From contig JBBQBQ010000049.1 of assembly GCA_038317685.1 (NCBI GenBank), forward strand, positions 1-17,812: 17,812 bases of DNA, in the 5' to 3' direction. The translations under genes were made by a program, and so were the position numbers. Below the pieces are notes generated by a model. It searched no databases, was not told where the DNA came from, and saw only the letters and a list, made by a program, of their open reading frames with translations. The stretch is from JBBQBQ01 sp038317685. GTDB taxonomy: Bacteria > Desulfobacterota > Desulfuromonadia > Desulfuromonadales > DDH964. Each line of letters starts with the position of its first letter. Positions within the stretch are counted from its first letter, which is position 1. Shown here in pieces: positions 1-8,182 of this stretch.

Positions 1-159
1 GTCTCCCTGTTCGGTTTTCCTTGCCACTACTGGTTCAGCGGTCAGTTTCTGGTCGTCTGGTTCATTCTCCTCTGCTTCCTCTTCAACGTCTTGGTCGACC
101 GGCTGATCGATCGGTCCCGCCACCCTCGCCCGATGGGGGGGACCCCTCATGTCCACTGA
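1..159 (+). CDS. DUF4212-type small subunit of a sodium:solute symporter (3' end only)
   Basis: The frame is open from the first base of the window to a TGA at 157-159, giving the last 52 residues of a protein that starts outside. It contains an FGFPCHYWFSGQ-like stretch, a hydrophobic segment (LVVWFILLCFLFNVLV) and a short basic tail. A GFPxxYWF motif followed by one membrane helix is the C-terminal signature of the DUF4212 / Na_symport_sm family, small two-helix membrane proteins encoded directly before VC_2705-type sodium:solute symporters. The stop codon lies 11 bases inside the following symporter gene, so the two are probably translationally coupled and form a two-subunit carrier in the inner membrane. 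The tail after the helix is somewhat arginine-rich and slightly longer than I would expect. The family call rests on about 50 residues and on the neighbour. Confidence 0.75.
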   Translation, partial: VSLFGFPCHYWFSGQFLVVWFILLCFLFNVLVDRLIDRSRHPRPMGGTPHVH

Positions 160-1663
160 CGCCTTCAAAGCGGCACCGGCCCTGATGCTGCTGGCCACTC
201 TGGCCGTCTTCCTGCTGGTCGGCCTGGCCAGCCGAACCCGCCGCGGCTCCTACTACGGCATCGGCATTCCCTCAGTCGGAAGGTTCGGCATCGGCGCCTC
301 GATCGCCTCCAACTGGATGAGCGCCGCCTCGTTCCTCGGCATGGCCGGGGTCTTCTATCTGCACGGTTATTTCGGTTACGCCTACGTAGTCGGCTGGACC
401 GGCGGCTATGTGCTGTTGTTGATATTGATGGCCGGGCAACTCCGTCGCTTCGGCAAATACGCTGCCCCGGAATTCGTCGGCGCCCGTTACGATTCACCGG
501 TGGCCCGAATGCTTGCGGCCTTGGTGACGATCCTTATTTCCCTGATTTACTGTGTCGCCCAGTACAAAGGGATCGGTCTGGTCTTCAGCTGGATTTTCGG
601 ATTCGACTACACCAGCTCCCTGCTGCTGGGAACCTTCGTCGTCGTTTCCTACCTGGTCCTGGCCGGGAGCCTCGGCGCAGCCCGCAACCAGCGCTTCCAG
701 TATGCGGTACTGATCCTCTCCTTTCTGGTGCCGCTGATGGTCATCGCCAACCGCCTCGGTTACGACTGGCTGCTGCCCCAGATCAGCTCCGGCCAGGCGC
801 TGCAGGATCTGACGGCAACCCCCGGACGGATCGACACCGCACCCTGGGCTTACGGCACCCCCTACCAGTGGCTGGCCCTCTGCTTTACGCTGATGGTCGG
901 CACCGCGGGCCTCCCCCACGTCCTGTCCCGCTTCTATACCGTTCCCAATGTACGGGATGCCCGCTGGAGCGTCGTCTGGGGACTCTTTTTTATCGGCCTG
1001 CTCTACTGGAGCGCCCCCGCCTATGCAACTTTTGCCCGACTCATGGAAGCACGCCAGGGGCTGCCCGCGCTACCGGAGGGAATGGCCGACCTGGTCGTCA
1101 TCAAGGCGGGGGAGTGGTCCGGATTACCGGGATGGCTCACCGGCATCATCGCCATTGGTGCCATCAGCGCCGCCTTCTCCACCGTCACCGGCTTGCTGGT
1201 TTCCGGTGCGGGAGCTTTCTCCTACGACATCTACGGCCGGTTCATCAACCCTGAAGCGAGCGAAGCCCAGCGTTTGCGGGTCGCCAAATTGGCCACCCTG
1301 GTGCTGGCGGGGCTGGTGCTGGTGGTCGCGGCCCGGCCGCCGGGGCTGATCGCCGAAATCACCGCGGTCGCCTTCGCCCTCGCCGGGAACACCCTCTTCC
1401 CGGTCTTTCTCCTCGGCATCTGGTGGGACCGGGCCAACAAGCAAGGGGCCATCGCCGGCATGACAACCGGCCTTTTCATCACCTTCGCCGCACTTCTGAT
1501 CGGGGAGACCTTCCCCCTGCTCCACGCCCTCCTGCCGCCGACGTCCTCAGCGTTGCTCGGGGCGCCCCTGGTCATCCTGATCATGATCGTCGTCTCACTG
1601 GCCAAGCCCCCGCCGCCGGAACGGATCCGGAAGTTCCTCGCGGAAGAGGTTCATACCCCCTGA
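149..1663 (+). CDS. Sodium:solute symporter, large subunit (VC_2705/ActP-like, probable acetate or other short-chain carboxylate carrier)
   Basis: This 504-residue protein is almost entirely hydrophobic, with about 13 predicted membrane helices. It has SSS-family features: an N-terminal helix followed by a YYGIGIPSVG-like segment, SIASNWMSAASFLGMAG in helix 2, the YVVGWTGGYVLLL stretch, and a GLPHVLSRFYTVPN segment as in ActP and VC_2705 proteins. Known members import acetate, pyruvate or propionate with Na+ across the cytoplasmic membrane; the substrate here is inferred from family and context. The ATG at 149 lies behind a G-rich stretch (135-141) and overlaps the DUF4212 stop, matching the usual small-large subunit gene pair. 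At 504 residues it is a little short for the VC_2705 branch, but both ends look complete. A sensor kinase with a second symporter-like domain is encoded downstream, suggesting that uptake and sensing of the same kind of solute are linked. Confidence 0.88.
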   Translation: MSTDAFKAAPALMLLATLAVFLLVGLASRTRRGSYYGIGIPSVGRFGIGASIASNWMSAASFLGMAGVFYLHGYFGYAYVVGWTGGYVLLLILMAGQLRRFGKYAAPEFVGARYDSPVARMLAALVTILISLIYCVAQYKGIGLVFSWIFGFDYTSSLLLGTFVVVSYLVLAGSLGAARNQRFQYAVLILSFLVPLMVIANRLGYDWLLPQISSGQALQDLTATPGRIDTAPWAYGTPYQWLALCFTLMVGTAGLPHVLSRFYTVPNVRDARWSVVWGLFFIGLLYWSAPAYATFARLMEARQGLPALPEGMADLVVIKAGEWSGLPGWLTGIIAIGAISAAFSTVTGLLVSGAGAFSYDIYGRFINPEASEAQRLRVAKLATLVLAGLVLVVAARPPGLIAEITAVAFALAGNTLFPVFLLGIWWDRANKQGAIAGMTTGLFITFAALLIGETFPLLHALLPPTSSALLGAPLVILIMIVVSLAKPPPPERIRKFLAEEVHTP

Positions 1664-1806
1664 TAAATGGGGTGAATCGACCGGAGCAGTCCGAACAGCC
1701 ATCGCCCTTGCCGCGGGTCCCGAAGTTTCCCCCTCCCGGCTTTATCCGTCGCATCCGGGGCCGATGCGGGGGGTTCCGTTCAGGCTTTTCCGGGCGAGAT
1801 CATGCG

Positions 1807-1835
1807 TTTCTTTTTGCTCAGTTATGAGCTATGTT
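1807..1835 (+). promoter_or_regulatory. Possible sigma-70-type promoter for the signalling operon
   Basis: In the 217-base gap after the symporter gene, TTTCTT (1807-1812) and TATGTT (1830-1835) are separated by 17 bases and lie about 45 bases before the response regulator start. Both boxes are imperfect. The call rests on spacing, local AT-richness in a GC-rich region, and position. The rest of the gap (1664-1806) shows only a weak hairpin. Confidence 0.3.
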
Positions 1836-1880
1836 AGACACTTAAAGGAAAACGAAGCGAGTCGGGCAGGAGGAGCGCGC

Positions 1881-2252
1881 ATGGGAAAGAAAAAGATCCT
1901 TGCCGTCGATGACGAGCCGAACATTCTGATGTCCATCGAATTCATCCTCGAAATGGAGGGGTACGAAGTTCACACCGCCCGGGATGGGGAAGAAGCTCTG
2001 GAGATCGCCGAACGGGTGCGTCCCGACCTGATCCTGCTGGACGTCAACATGCCCCGCAAGGATGGCTACGAGGTCTGCCGGATTCTCCGGGGGCAGAAGG
2101 ATATGGGCGACACCAAGGTGATCATGCTCACGGCCAAAGGCCAAACTCTCGAAAGAAAGAAGGGGCTGGAGGTGGGAGCAAACGAGTATGTGACCAAACC
2201 CTTCAGTGCCGAGGATCTGCTCGACAAGATCCGCGCCATGATTGAGCCATGA
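1881..2252 (+). CDS. Single-domain response regulator (CheY-like receiver)
   Basis: This 123-residue protein is a bare receiver domain with no output domain. The acidic pair is D10/D11, the phospho-acceptor is D54 in LILLDVNMPRKDGYE, and T84 and K106 (VTKPF) complete the active site, so it should be phosphorylated. I chose ATG 1881 because AGGAGGAG at 1868-1875 sits five bases upstream; an upstream extension in the same frame (from 1764) has no such signal and adds non-receiver sequence. The stop overlaps the next gene by four bases (ATGA), so the two are translationally coupled. Such regulators act through protein contacts or as phosphorelay carriers. The obvious phosphodonor is the symporter-type kinase encoded at 4950-8141, because the intervening kinase-like protein lacks a phosphorylatable histidine. 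A role in controlling the exonuclease fusion is possible but inferred. Confidence 0.9.
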   Translation: MGKKKILAVDDEPNILMSIEFILEMEGYEVHTARDGEEALEIAERVRPDLILLDVNMPRKDGYEVCRILRGQKDMGDTKVIMLTAKGQTLERKKGLEVGANEYVTKPFSAEDLLDKIRAMIEP

Positions 2253-4747
2253 CCACGGCCCCGGGGGAACGGCCCCGCCCCAGGAAAAAGAGCCTGCGCC
2301 GCCGCATGGTCGCTGCGCTCATGGGCCTAGGTGTCCTGCCGTTGATTGCAGCTCTAGCCACCCTCTTCTTCGTGGTTCGCTACGACATGGGGGAGAACCA
2401 GGGACGCCAACTCAACCAGGAAGCGGCGCAGTTGGCGGTTCAGTTGCAGGAGGTATTGGCGCATGCCCCGCAGCCGGCACCGGATCCAACGACCCTGGCG
2501 GCCCTCCAGGAATCCCTGACGGTCTCTCACCGGGGGGAACTCGGGGGACCGATCCTCTTCACCGCCGGGGGAAAGCGCCTGGCGGGGGACCCGGCCTTAC
2601 CCCTCCCCCCCACGGTCACTGGCGATACCGGTTGGATCACCTTTGAGGCCGCCGAGGAGAGTTATTTCGCAGGCGTGGTTGCCCTGAAGGACAGCGGCAG
2701 CGCCATTCCCGGCGACTGGTTCCTGGCCGTCGTCCAGCCGACCTCCCAAATTTACGACCACTTCTACTCGGTAGCGCAGCAGATCGCCATCCTCCTGGCC
2801 GGCTTCGGCATTCTGGTCGTCTCCCTGGCGTGGCGGATGGCCGATCAATTCCTGCGTCCCATCCTGGAAATCCGGCGGGGCGCCGAAATCGTTTCCCGCA
2901 TCAACCTCAGCCACCGGCTCAAAATCGATACCGGCGACGAGTTGGAAGACCTGGCGCTGGAGTTCAACCTGATGGCCGAAAACCTCGCCAAAGCCTACGA
3001 CAAACTGGAAGAGCGCGTCCGGGAAGCAACCCTGACCCTTGGGGAGGAGCGCAATCGCCTGGCCACGGTCCTGCGCACCATGGTCGACGGAGTGGTGGTG
3101 GCGAACGAAGCCACGGAGATCCTCCTCATGAACCCCCGGGCCCGGATCATCCTGGGCCGGGGCTATACCTCCGGCATCGGCGCCCCTCTGGCGCGCATCT
3201 TCCCCCGCGACCGGCTCGCTTTCCACTTGAAACGCCTGCGCCAGAGGTGGGCTCCAGGCCGGGAAGTGGTGGAAGTGGTGGTCTTCCCACTCCTGGACGG
3301 AAAACTCCTCGCCGGCTCTCTCTCGGTCATCCCTGGCCCAGGAGGGGAACGGGCCGGCTTCCTCCTGGTCTTCCGCGACCTGAGCGCCGCCACCGAAGAG
3401 GGAAACCGGTTCGAGGAACTGCTGCGGGAGATGCCCGAACTCCTGAAAGGCCCGGTAGCCACCTCTCGCTCCCTGGTCGAATCGTTGCAGCGACATCGGG
3501 GGATGGCAACGGAGAAACAACAGGTCTTCCTGGCCGCAGTGGCGGAGGAGATGGATTGTCTGGGAGGGCGGGTCTCAGCCCTGGAGGAAGCCGCCAACAG
3601 CGCCCAGACCTCGCGCTGGCCGACCATCGCCTCGAATCCCCTGGAACTGTTGGAAGAATCCGTCGTTGCCGTTCCGAACCTGGAGGTCGCCATCGAGGCC
3701 GGCGATGTCCCCCTTCCTCCGGTCATGGTGGAACCCTTTTCCTGGGTTGCCGCCCTGCGGTGCGTCCTCCAGTGGCTGGCCCGGGGGCGAACCAATCAGG
3801 TGACGATTGGCGCCCAACTGCAGGTGGAGGACGGAACCGTGGTGACGAGTTTCCGCATCACCGGCCCCTTCACCGGCGACCTGGCCGAACTGGAGGGCCT
3901 GACGGTTGCTCCGACCGGCGAAGCGGCCCTCCCCCTGGGAGCAGCGGTGCGCCGTAACCGGGGCGAGCTGTGGACCCGCTCGAACGGAGACTCCCTCGAG
4001 GTGCGGCTGGCGCTGTTGCAGGCCACGGCCGTGGACGAGGTGCGCAGCTCGGACGGTCTGATCGAGGGTGAACCGGAATTTTACAGCTTCGACCTCTTCC
4101 TGCCCCGGCCGATCTTCGAAAAAGCCGAGCTCCTTCAGGCCGCCCTGGCGGATCTGGAGTATGTGGTGGTCGACACCGAAACGACCGGGCTGCAGCTCTC
4201 CCAGGGCGATCAGGTGGTCAGCCTCAGCGGGGTGCGTATCCGCCAGGGGCGGCTCCAATCAGCCGATATCTTTAATACCCTGATCAACCCCGGTCGACCG
4301 ATTCCGCCCGAATCGACGGCCATTCACCATATCGACGATCAGATGGTGGCCGGGGCTCCCGCCATGCATGAGGTTTACCCCCAATTCCTCGAATACCTGG
4401 GTGACGCAATCCTGGTCGCCCACAACGCCGCTTTCGACAAAAAGGTCCTGGACCTGGCCGCCGCTGCAATGGGGCTCCCCTTGATCGCCAACCCGGTCCT
4501 CGACACCCTCTTGCTCTCCTATGCCCTGCACCAGGAGATTGAAGGGCACAGTCTTGACGCCATCGCAGACCGGATGGGGATCGTCATCGAGGGACGGCAC
4601 AGTTCCCTGGGAGATGCCCGGGCGGCGGCCCAAATCTTTCTGGGTCTTCTGGCGCTGTTGCCGGGACGAGGGGTGAAAAACCTTGCTGACGCCAAAGCCT
4701 TTTGCGACCGGCACCTGCTGCTGCGCTGGCAGTCGTCGCGCTTCTGA
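2249..4747 (+). CDS. Membrane HAMP-PAS degenerate histidine kinase fused to a DnaQ-like 3'-5' exonuclease domain
   Basis: An 832-residue multidomain protein. In order: a basic N-terminus, membrane helix about 20-43, a probable extracytoplasmic sensor region about 44-173, membrane helix about 176-195, HAMP about 198-252 (LRPILEIRRGAEIVSRINLS), coiled coil, PAS-like domain about 268-380, then a kinase-like region about 384-625. The dimerisation helix reads LLREMPELLKGPVATSRSLV where a histidine kinase has SHELRTPL, so the phosphorylated His is missing. I find no N, G1 or G2 box in the ATPase-like part. The C-terminal about 190 residues are a DEDDh exonuclease of the DNA polymerase III epsilon type with all catalytic residues visible: D642 and E644 (VVVDTETTG), D730 (AHNAAFDKK), and H784 and D789 (HSSLGDARAA). 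It probably degrades single strands or small nucleic acids 3' to 5', with activity set by the sensor. The substrate is unknown. It overlaps the receiver gene by four bases and is followed after 14 bases by a small membrane gene. Confidence 0.88.
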   Translation: MTTAPGERPRPRKKSLRRRMVAALMGLGVLPLIAALATLFFVVRYDMGENQGRQLNQEAAQLAVQLQEVLAHAPQPAPDPTTLAALQESLTVSHRGELGGPILFTAGGKRLAGDPALPLPPTVTGDTGWITFEAAEESYFAGVVALKDSGSAIPGDWFLAVVQPTSQIYDHFYSVAQQIAILLAGFGILVVSLAWRMADQFLRPILEIRRGAEIVSRINLSHRLKIDTGDELEDLALEFNLMAENLAKAYDKLEERVREATLTLGEERNRLATVLRTMVDGVVVANEATEILLMNPRARIILGRGYTSGIGAPLARIFPRDRLAFHLKRLRQRWAPGREVVEVVVFPLLDGKLLAGSLSVIPGPGGERAGFLLVFRDLSAATEEGNRFEELLREMPELLKGPVATSRSLVESLQRHRGMATEKQQVFLAAVAEEMDCLGGRVSALEEAANSAQTSRWPTIASNPLELLEESVVAVPNLEVAIEAGDVPLPPVMVEPFSWVAALRCVLQWLARGRTNQVTIGAQLQVEDGTVVTSFRITGPFTGDLAELEGLTVAPTGEAALPLGAAVRRNRGELWTRSNGDSLEVRLALLQATAVDEVRSSDGLIEGEPEFYSFDLFLPRPIFEKAELLQAALADLEYVVVDTETTGLQLSQGDQVVSLSGVRIRQGRLQSADIFNTLINPGRPIPPESTAIHHIDDQMVAGAPAMHEVYPQFLEYLGDAILVAHNAAFDKKVLDLAAAAMGLPLIANPVLDTLLLSYALHQEIEGHSLDAIADRMGIVIEGRHSSLGDARAAAQIFLGLLALLPGRGVKNLADAKAFCDRHLLLRWQSSRF

Positions 4748-4761
4748 CCAGGGGATGCGCC

Positions 4762-4953
4762 ATGGATAAAATCGCGCAGCGACTCGCCGCCCTCTTTGCC
4801 TTTGGCCTGCTGGCCTTATTCCCGCCGTTTCTCGGGGCCTTCAACCGGCCGGGGAGCCTGTTCGGGCTGCCGATTCTGCCCCTTTACCTCTTCGCGATCT
4901 GGGGGGTCCTGGTGCTGGTCGCCTGGGCCCTGACGCGGGGAGGGCGATCATGA
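4762..4953 (+). CDS. Small two-helix membrane protein (CbrX-like) upstream of the symporter-type kinase
   Basis: A 63-residue protein with two hydrophobic segments, about residues 9-26 (LAALFAFGLLALFPPFLG) and 36-57 (ILPLYLFAIWGVLVLVAWAL), and a short basic C-terminus. ATG 4762 is preceded by AGGGGA at 4750-4755. Its TGA overlaps the start of the next gene in an ATGA, four bases. In Pseudomonas a small protein, CbrX, is encoded just before and co-translated with the symporter-type kinase CbrA; the size, hydrophobicity and four-base overlap here match that arrangement, although I cannot confirm sequence homology by eye. It may assist assembly of, or couple translation to, the kinase. Its coding status is supported by the coupling and by codon use like its neighbours. 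Confidence 0.8.
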   Translation: MDKIAQRLAALFAFGLLALFPPFLGAFNRPGSLFGLPILPLYLFAIWGVLVLVAWALTRGGRS

Positions 4954-7900
4954 ACGTGACCTTCTGGGTAGCCTTTCTCGGGGTCGGGTACCTCCTCGGC
5001 CTCTTCGCCATCGCCTATGCGACGGACCTGGCCCGAGAGCGAGGGCACAGCCCGGTCGACAACCCCTGGGTCTACAGTTTTTCCCTGGCCGTCTATTGTA
5101 CCTCCTGGACCTTTTACGGCAGCGTCGGCCAGGCGGCCTCGAACGGGCTGGGGTTCCTGCCGATCTACCTTGGGCCGACCCTGGTCTTCCTGCTCGGCCC
5201 CTCCCTCCTCAAACGACTTGTCTCCTTCTGCCGGGACCAAGGCGTCACCAGCCTGCCGGACCTGCTGGAGATTCTCTATGGCCGGGGTTGGGCGCTCGGT
5301 TCGCTGGCCACCATCATCATGGTAATCGGTATCACCCCGTATATTGCCCTCCAGCTCAAAGCCGTCGGCCACACCTTCGATCTTCTCACCGGCCGAACCA
5401 TGGCTTCGGGGATCTTTGGCGATGCCTCTTTCTGGGCGGCCCTGGCCCTGTCGGTGTTTGCCGGGCTCTTCGGCGCGCGGAGCCTGGTCGCCACCGAGCG
5501 GCACGAGGGGATGGTCGCGGCGGTCGCTTTTGAGAGTGCGGTGAAGCTCGGGGTCTTCCTGATCCTCGGCCTCTATATTACCTTCGGCATCGGCGGGGGT
5601 CTGACCGAGGTCTTTGGCAAGGCCATGGCATCCCCCGAGCTCTCCCGCCTCTTCCTCCTCGGGGAGGGGTCGGGAACCTCACTGCCGGCATGGGTCACCA
5701 TGAGTATCCTTTCTGCCTCGGCCGTGATCCTTTTGCCCCGTCAATTTCACATGCTGGTCGTCGAAAATGTGCGGGATGACCATCTCCGGACGGCGGCCTG
5801 GACCTTTCCAGCCTACCTGCTGCTGATCAACCTGCTGGTCCTCCCCGTGGCCCTGGTCGGGCGCCTTTACGGAGAGGGAATGGCCCCGGACTTCTTCATG
5901 ATCTCCCTCCCCCTGGCGCGCGGCCACACGGGCTTGGCCTTTCTCGCTTTTTTGGGCGGCTTCTCAGCGGCGACGAGCATGGTCATCGTTGCTTCGGTGG
6001 CGCTCTCCACCATGATCCTCCATCACTCCGGGATAGCGGTCCTGGGAAGCGCTTTCCCCGCTTTCCAAGGGGGGAGGGTCGACCTGTCGCGGCCCTTGCT
6101 GTATACCAAACGGGCCGTCATCTTCGGCGTGATCCTGCTTGGTTACGCTTTCAAGCACTGGATCGGCGAGTCCCAAACCCTGGTCGCCACCGGCCTGTTA
6201 TCTTTCTCCGCAGTCTTCCAGTTCGCCCCCGCCGTCCTGCTTGGCCTCTACTGGAAAGGCGGGACTCGGACCGGAGCCCTCACCGGACTCGCCGCGGGTT
6301 TCGGGGTCTGGACCTATACCCTGCTCCTGCCCAGCTTTGTCGACTCGGGGTGGGTGGGCACTGCGCTCTTGACGCATGGCCCCTGGGGGATCGAACTGTT
6401 GCGGCCCCGGGCCCTCTTCGGGTTGACCGGCTTCGACCCCTGGACCCACGCCTTGATCTGGAGCCTGGTCTTCAACCTCGGGGCCTATTTCATCCTCAGC
6501 CTCCTGACCGCCAAGCCCGGAGGAGAATCTTCCCGGCCCGACCCGCCGGCCGCCTGGGCGACCCGTGCCGACCTCGAAGGGCTGCTGGCACGATTCGTCG
6601 GCGCGCGGGCGGCCCGGGATGTTCTGGAAGGCCTCCCCGAACGCTCCTCCCCCCAACTCCTGCTGGAAGCGACCGAACGCTGTCTGGCCAGTGCCCTGGG
6701 AACCCAGTCGGCCCGCATCATCATCAACAGCACTCTGGCTTGGCCCCGGGACCGGGCGGTGGAGATCCTCGACATCTTCGGCGGCGTCTCGAAAACCCTG
6801 GCCGAGAGCCGGGAGGCTCTGGAGCGGCGGCTGAGAGAGCTGGTGGTCCTCCACGAAGCGTCCCATGCCCTCTCTCGGAGCCTGGACCTGGACACGCTGC
6901 TGCAGGAAGTCCTGCTCCTGATCAAGCGGGAGTTCGGCTTCGAGCACCTGGCGGTCAGACTCATGAACGACGACGGGATCCTGAAGATTCGCAGCCATGT
7001 GGGACTCATCGATGCCTATGTCGTCGCTTCCGCCATGGTCCCTTCCCGGGAGACCTATTTCGGCCAGTGTTACCTCGATGCCCGACCGGTGGTGGTCGGA
7101 GATACCCGGCAAATCGACAAACCCCTGCTCTTCTCCAAGCTGGTCAAGGACGTGCCGATCCGGGCCTTCATCCACGCTCCGATGACCTACGAAGGGCGGG
7201 TGATCGGAGTTCTTACGGCGTATGCTTCCCGGGGGCCGATGCATTTCACCGACGAGTTTGTCGAACTCTTTGCGGCCCTGGCCAACCAGCTCGCCATGGC
7301 GGCGGTTAATGCCCAGCTCTATGCTGAAGTCCAGGCCTACAGTCACGCCATGGAGGAAAAGGTCGCCCGGCGCACCGTTGAACTCGAAAAGGCCAATACC
7401 CGGCTTCGGGAATTGGACCGCCTCAAAAGCGATTTCCTTTCGACGGTGAGCCACGAACTGCGGACCCCCCTGACTTCGATCAGCTCCTTTTCCGAAATCC
7501 TGCTGCGCTACGACGTGGACGACGTGGAAAAACGCAAGAAATTCGTGACTATTATCCATAACGAGGCGGAACGCCTGACCCGCATGATCAACGACCTGCT
7601 CGATCTTTCCAAAATCGAAGCCGGCCGCCTCGACATGTTCGCCGAATCGCTGGAGTTAGAGCCGGTTCTGGCGAGAGCGGTCGGCACCACCCACCCGCTG
7701 CTGGAGGAAAAAGCAATCAAGACGGTCAAAATCATCGAGCCCGGCCTGCCACCGGTCTTTGCCGATGCCGACCGGCTCCACCAGGTGCTGACCAACCTCC
7801 TTGCCAATGCGGTGAAGTTCTCTCCGGAGGGGGGGACGATCCACATCCTGGGACGAAAGCTGAACGGCTTGGCCCAGATCAGTGTAGCGGACGAGGGACC

Positions 7901-8141
7901 AGGCATCCCCTCCGATCGGCTGGAACAGATCTTCGAGCGGTTTCAACAAGCGCGCGATCCCCAGAAATCGCATCCTCTCGGAACCGGGCTGGGGTTGACG
8001 ATCTCTCGGGAGATCGTGGAGCGCATGGGGGGGAAGATCTGGGTTGACAGTGAGTTGGGAGCCGGGGCCGTCTTCTCCTTCACCGTTCCCCTGGCCGAGC
8101 AATCATCGGCGGGTGAAGCCGGGACCGGCAGCGCCGATTGA
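4950..8141 (+). CDS. Sodium/solute symporter-like sensor histidine kinase with GAF domain (CbrA-like)
   Basis: A 1063-residue protein. Residues 1 to about 520 form an SSS-type membrane domain of about 13 helices with the hallmarks of symporter-kinases: YSFSLAVYCTSWTFYGSVG, then ITPYIALQLKAV. A linker at about 530-640 contains LLLEATERCLASALGTQSAR, resembling the STAC-type connector of CbrA proteins. A GAF domain follows (about 635-790), then a coiled coil and a complete kinase core: H-box His835 (FLSTVSHELRTPLTSI), N-box N949-F957 (NLLANAVKF), G1 D981 (DEGPGIP) and G2 G1011-G1015 (GTGLGLTIS). There is no C-terminal receiver. CbrA senses or transports histidine and controls carbon use through the NtrC-type CbrB; here no such regulator is present and the only receiver in the operon is the CheY-like protein at 1881. 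A GAF domain replaces the PAS seen in CbrA. The ligand is unknown; a carboxylate is a guess from the adjacent symporter. Confidence 0.9.
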   Translation: MNVTFWVAFLGVGYLLGLFAIAYATDLARERGHSPVDNPWVYSFSLAVYCTSWTFYGSVGQAASNGLGFLPIYLGPTLVFLLGPSLLKRLVSFCRDQGVTSLPDLLEILYGRGWALGSLATIIMVIGITPYIALQLKAVGHTFDLLTGRTMASGIFGDASFWAALALSVFAGLFGARSLVATERHEGMVAAVAFESAVKLGVFLILGLYITFGIGGGLTEVFGKAMASPELSRLFLLGEGSGTSLPAWVTMSILSASAVILLPRQFHMLVVENVRDDHLRTAAWTFPAYLLLINLLVLPVALVGRLYGEGMAPDFFMISLPLARGHTGLAFLAFLGGFSAATSMVIVASVALSTMILHHSGIAVLGSAFPAFQGGRVDLSRPLLYTKRAVIFGVILLGYAFKHWIGESQTLVATGLLSFSAVFQFAPAVLLGLYWKGGTRTGALTGLAAGFGVWTYTLLLPSFVDSGWVGTALLTHGPWGIELLRPRALFGLTGFDPWTHALIWSLVFNLGAYFILSLLTAKPGGESSRPDPPAAWATRADLEGLLARFVGARAARDVLEGLPERSSPQLLLEATERCLASALGTQSARIIINSTLAWPRDRAVEILDIFGGVSKTLAESREALERRLRELVVLHEASHALSRSLDLDTLLQEVLLLIKREFGFEHLAVRLMNDDGILKIRSHVGLIDAYVVASAMVPSRETYFGQCYLDARPVVVGDTRQIDKPLLFSKLVKDVPIRAFIHAPMTYEGRVIGVLTAYASRGPMHFTDEFVELFAALANQLAMAAVNAQLYAEVQAYSHAMEEKVARRTVELEKANTRLRELDRLKSDFLSTVSHELRTPLTSISSFSEILLRYDVDDVEKRKKFVTIIHNEAERLTRMINDLLDLSKIEAGRLDMFAESLELEPVLARAVGTTHPLLEEKAIKTVKIIEPGLPPVFADADRLHQVLTNLLANAVKFSPEGGTIHILGRKLNGLAQISVADEGPGIPSDRLEQIFERFQQARDPQKSHPLGTGLGLTISREIVERMGGKIWVDSELGAGAVFSFTVPLAEQSSAGEAGTGSAD

Positions 8142-8182
8142 TTTTGTGACCACAGGCATTACGCCAATCCGCGGGGGGGGTC

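Noticed and set aside
1750..1768. Hairpin CGCATC / GATGCG with a 7-base loop in the gap after the symporter gene, and a shorter ACCCC / GGGGT pairing at the stop codon.
   Set aside because: Neither is followed by a T run and the stems are only five or six bases, so I do not call a terminator.
1764..1880. Upstream ATG extension of the response regulator.
   Set aside because: The extra 39 residues are not receiver-like and would run through the putative promoter. ATG 1881 has a strong AGGAGG site.
2249..4747. That the DnaQ-like domain is the genuine replicative DNA polymerase III epsilon subunit.
   Set aside because: It is membrane-anchored, fused to sensor domains and placed in a transporter/signalling operon. 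The similarity is to the exonuclease family only.
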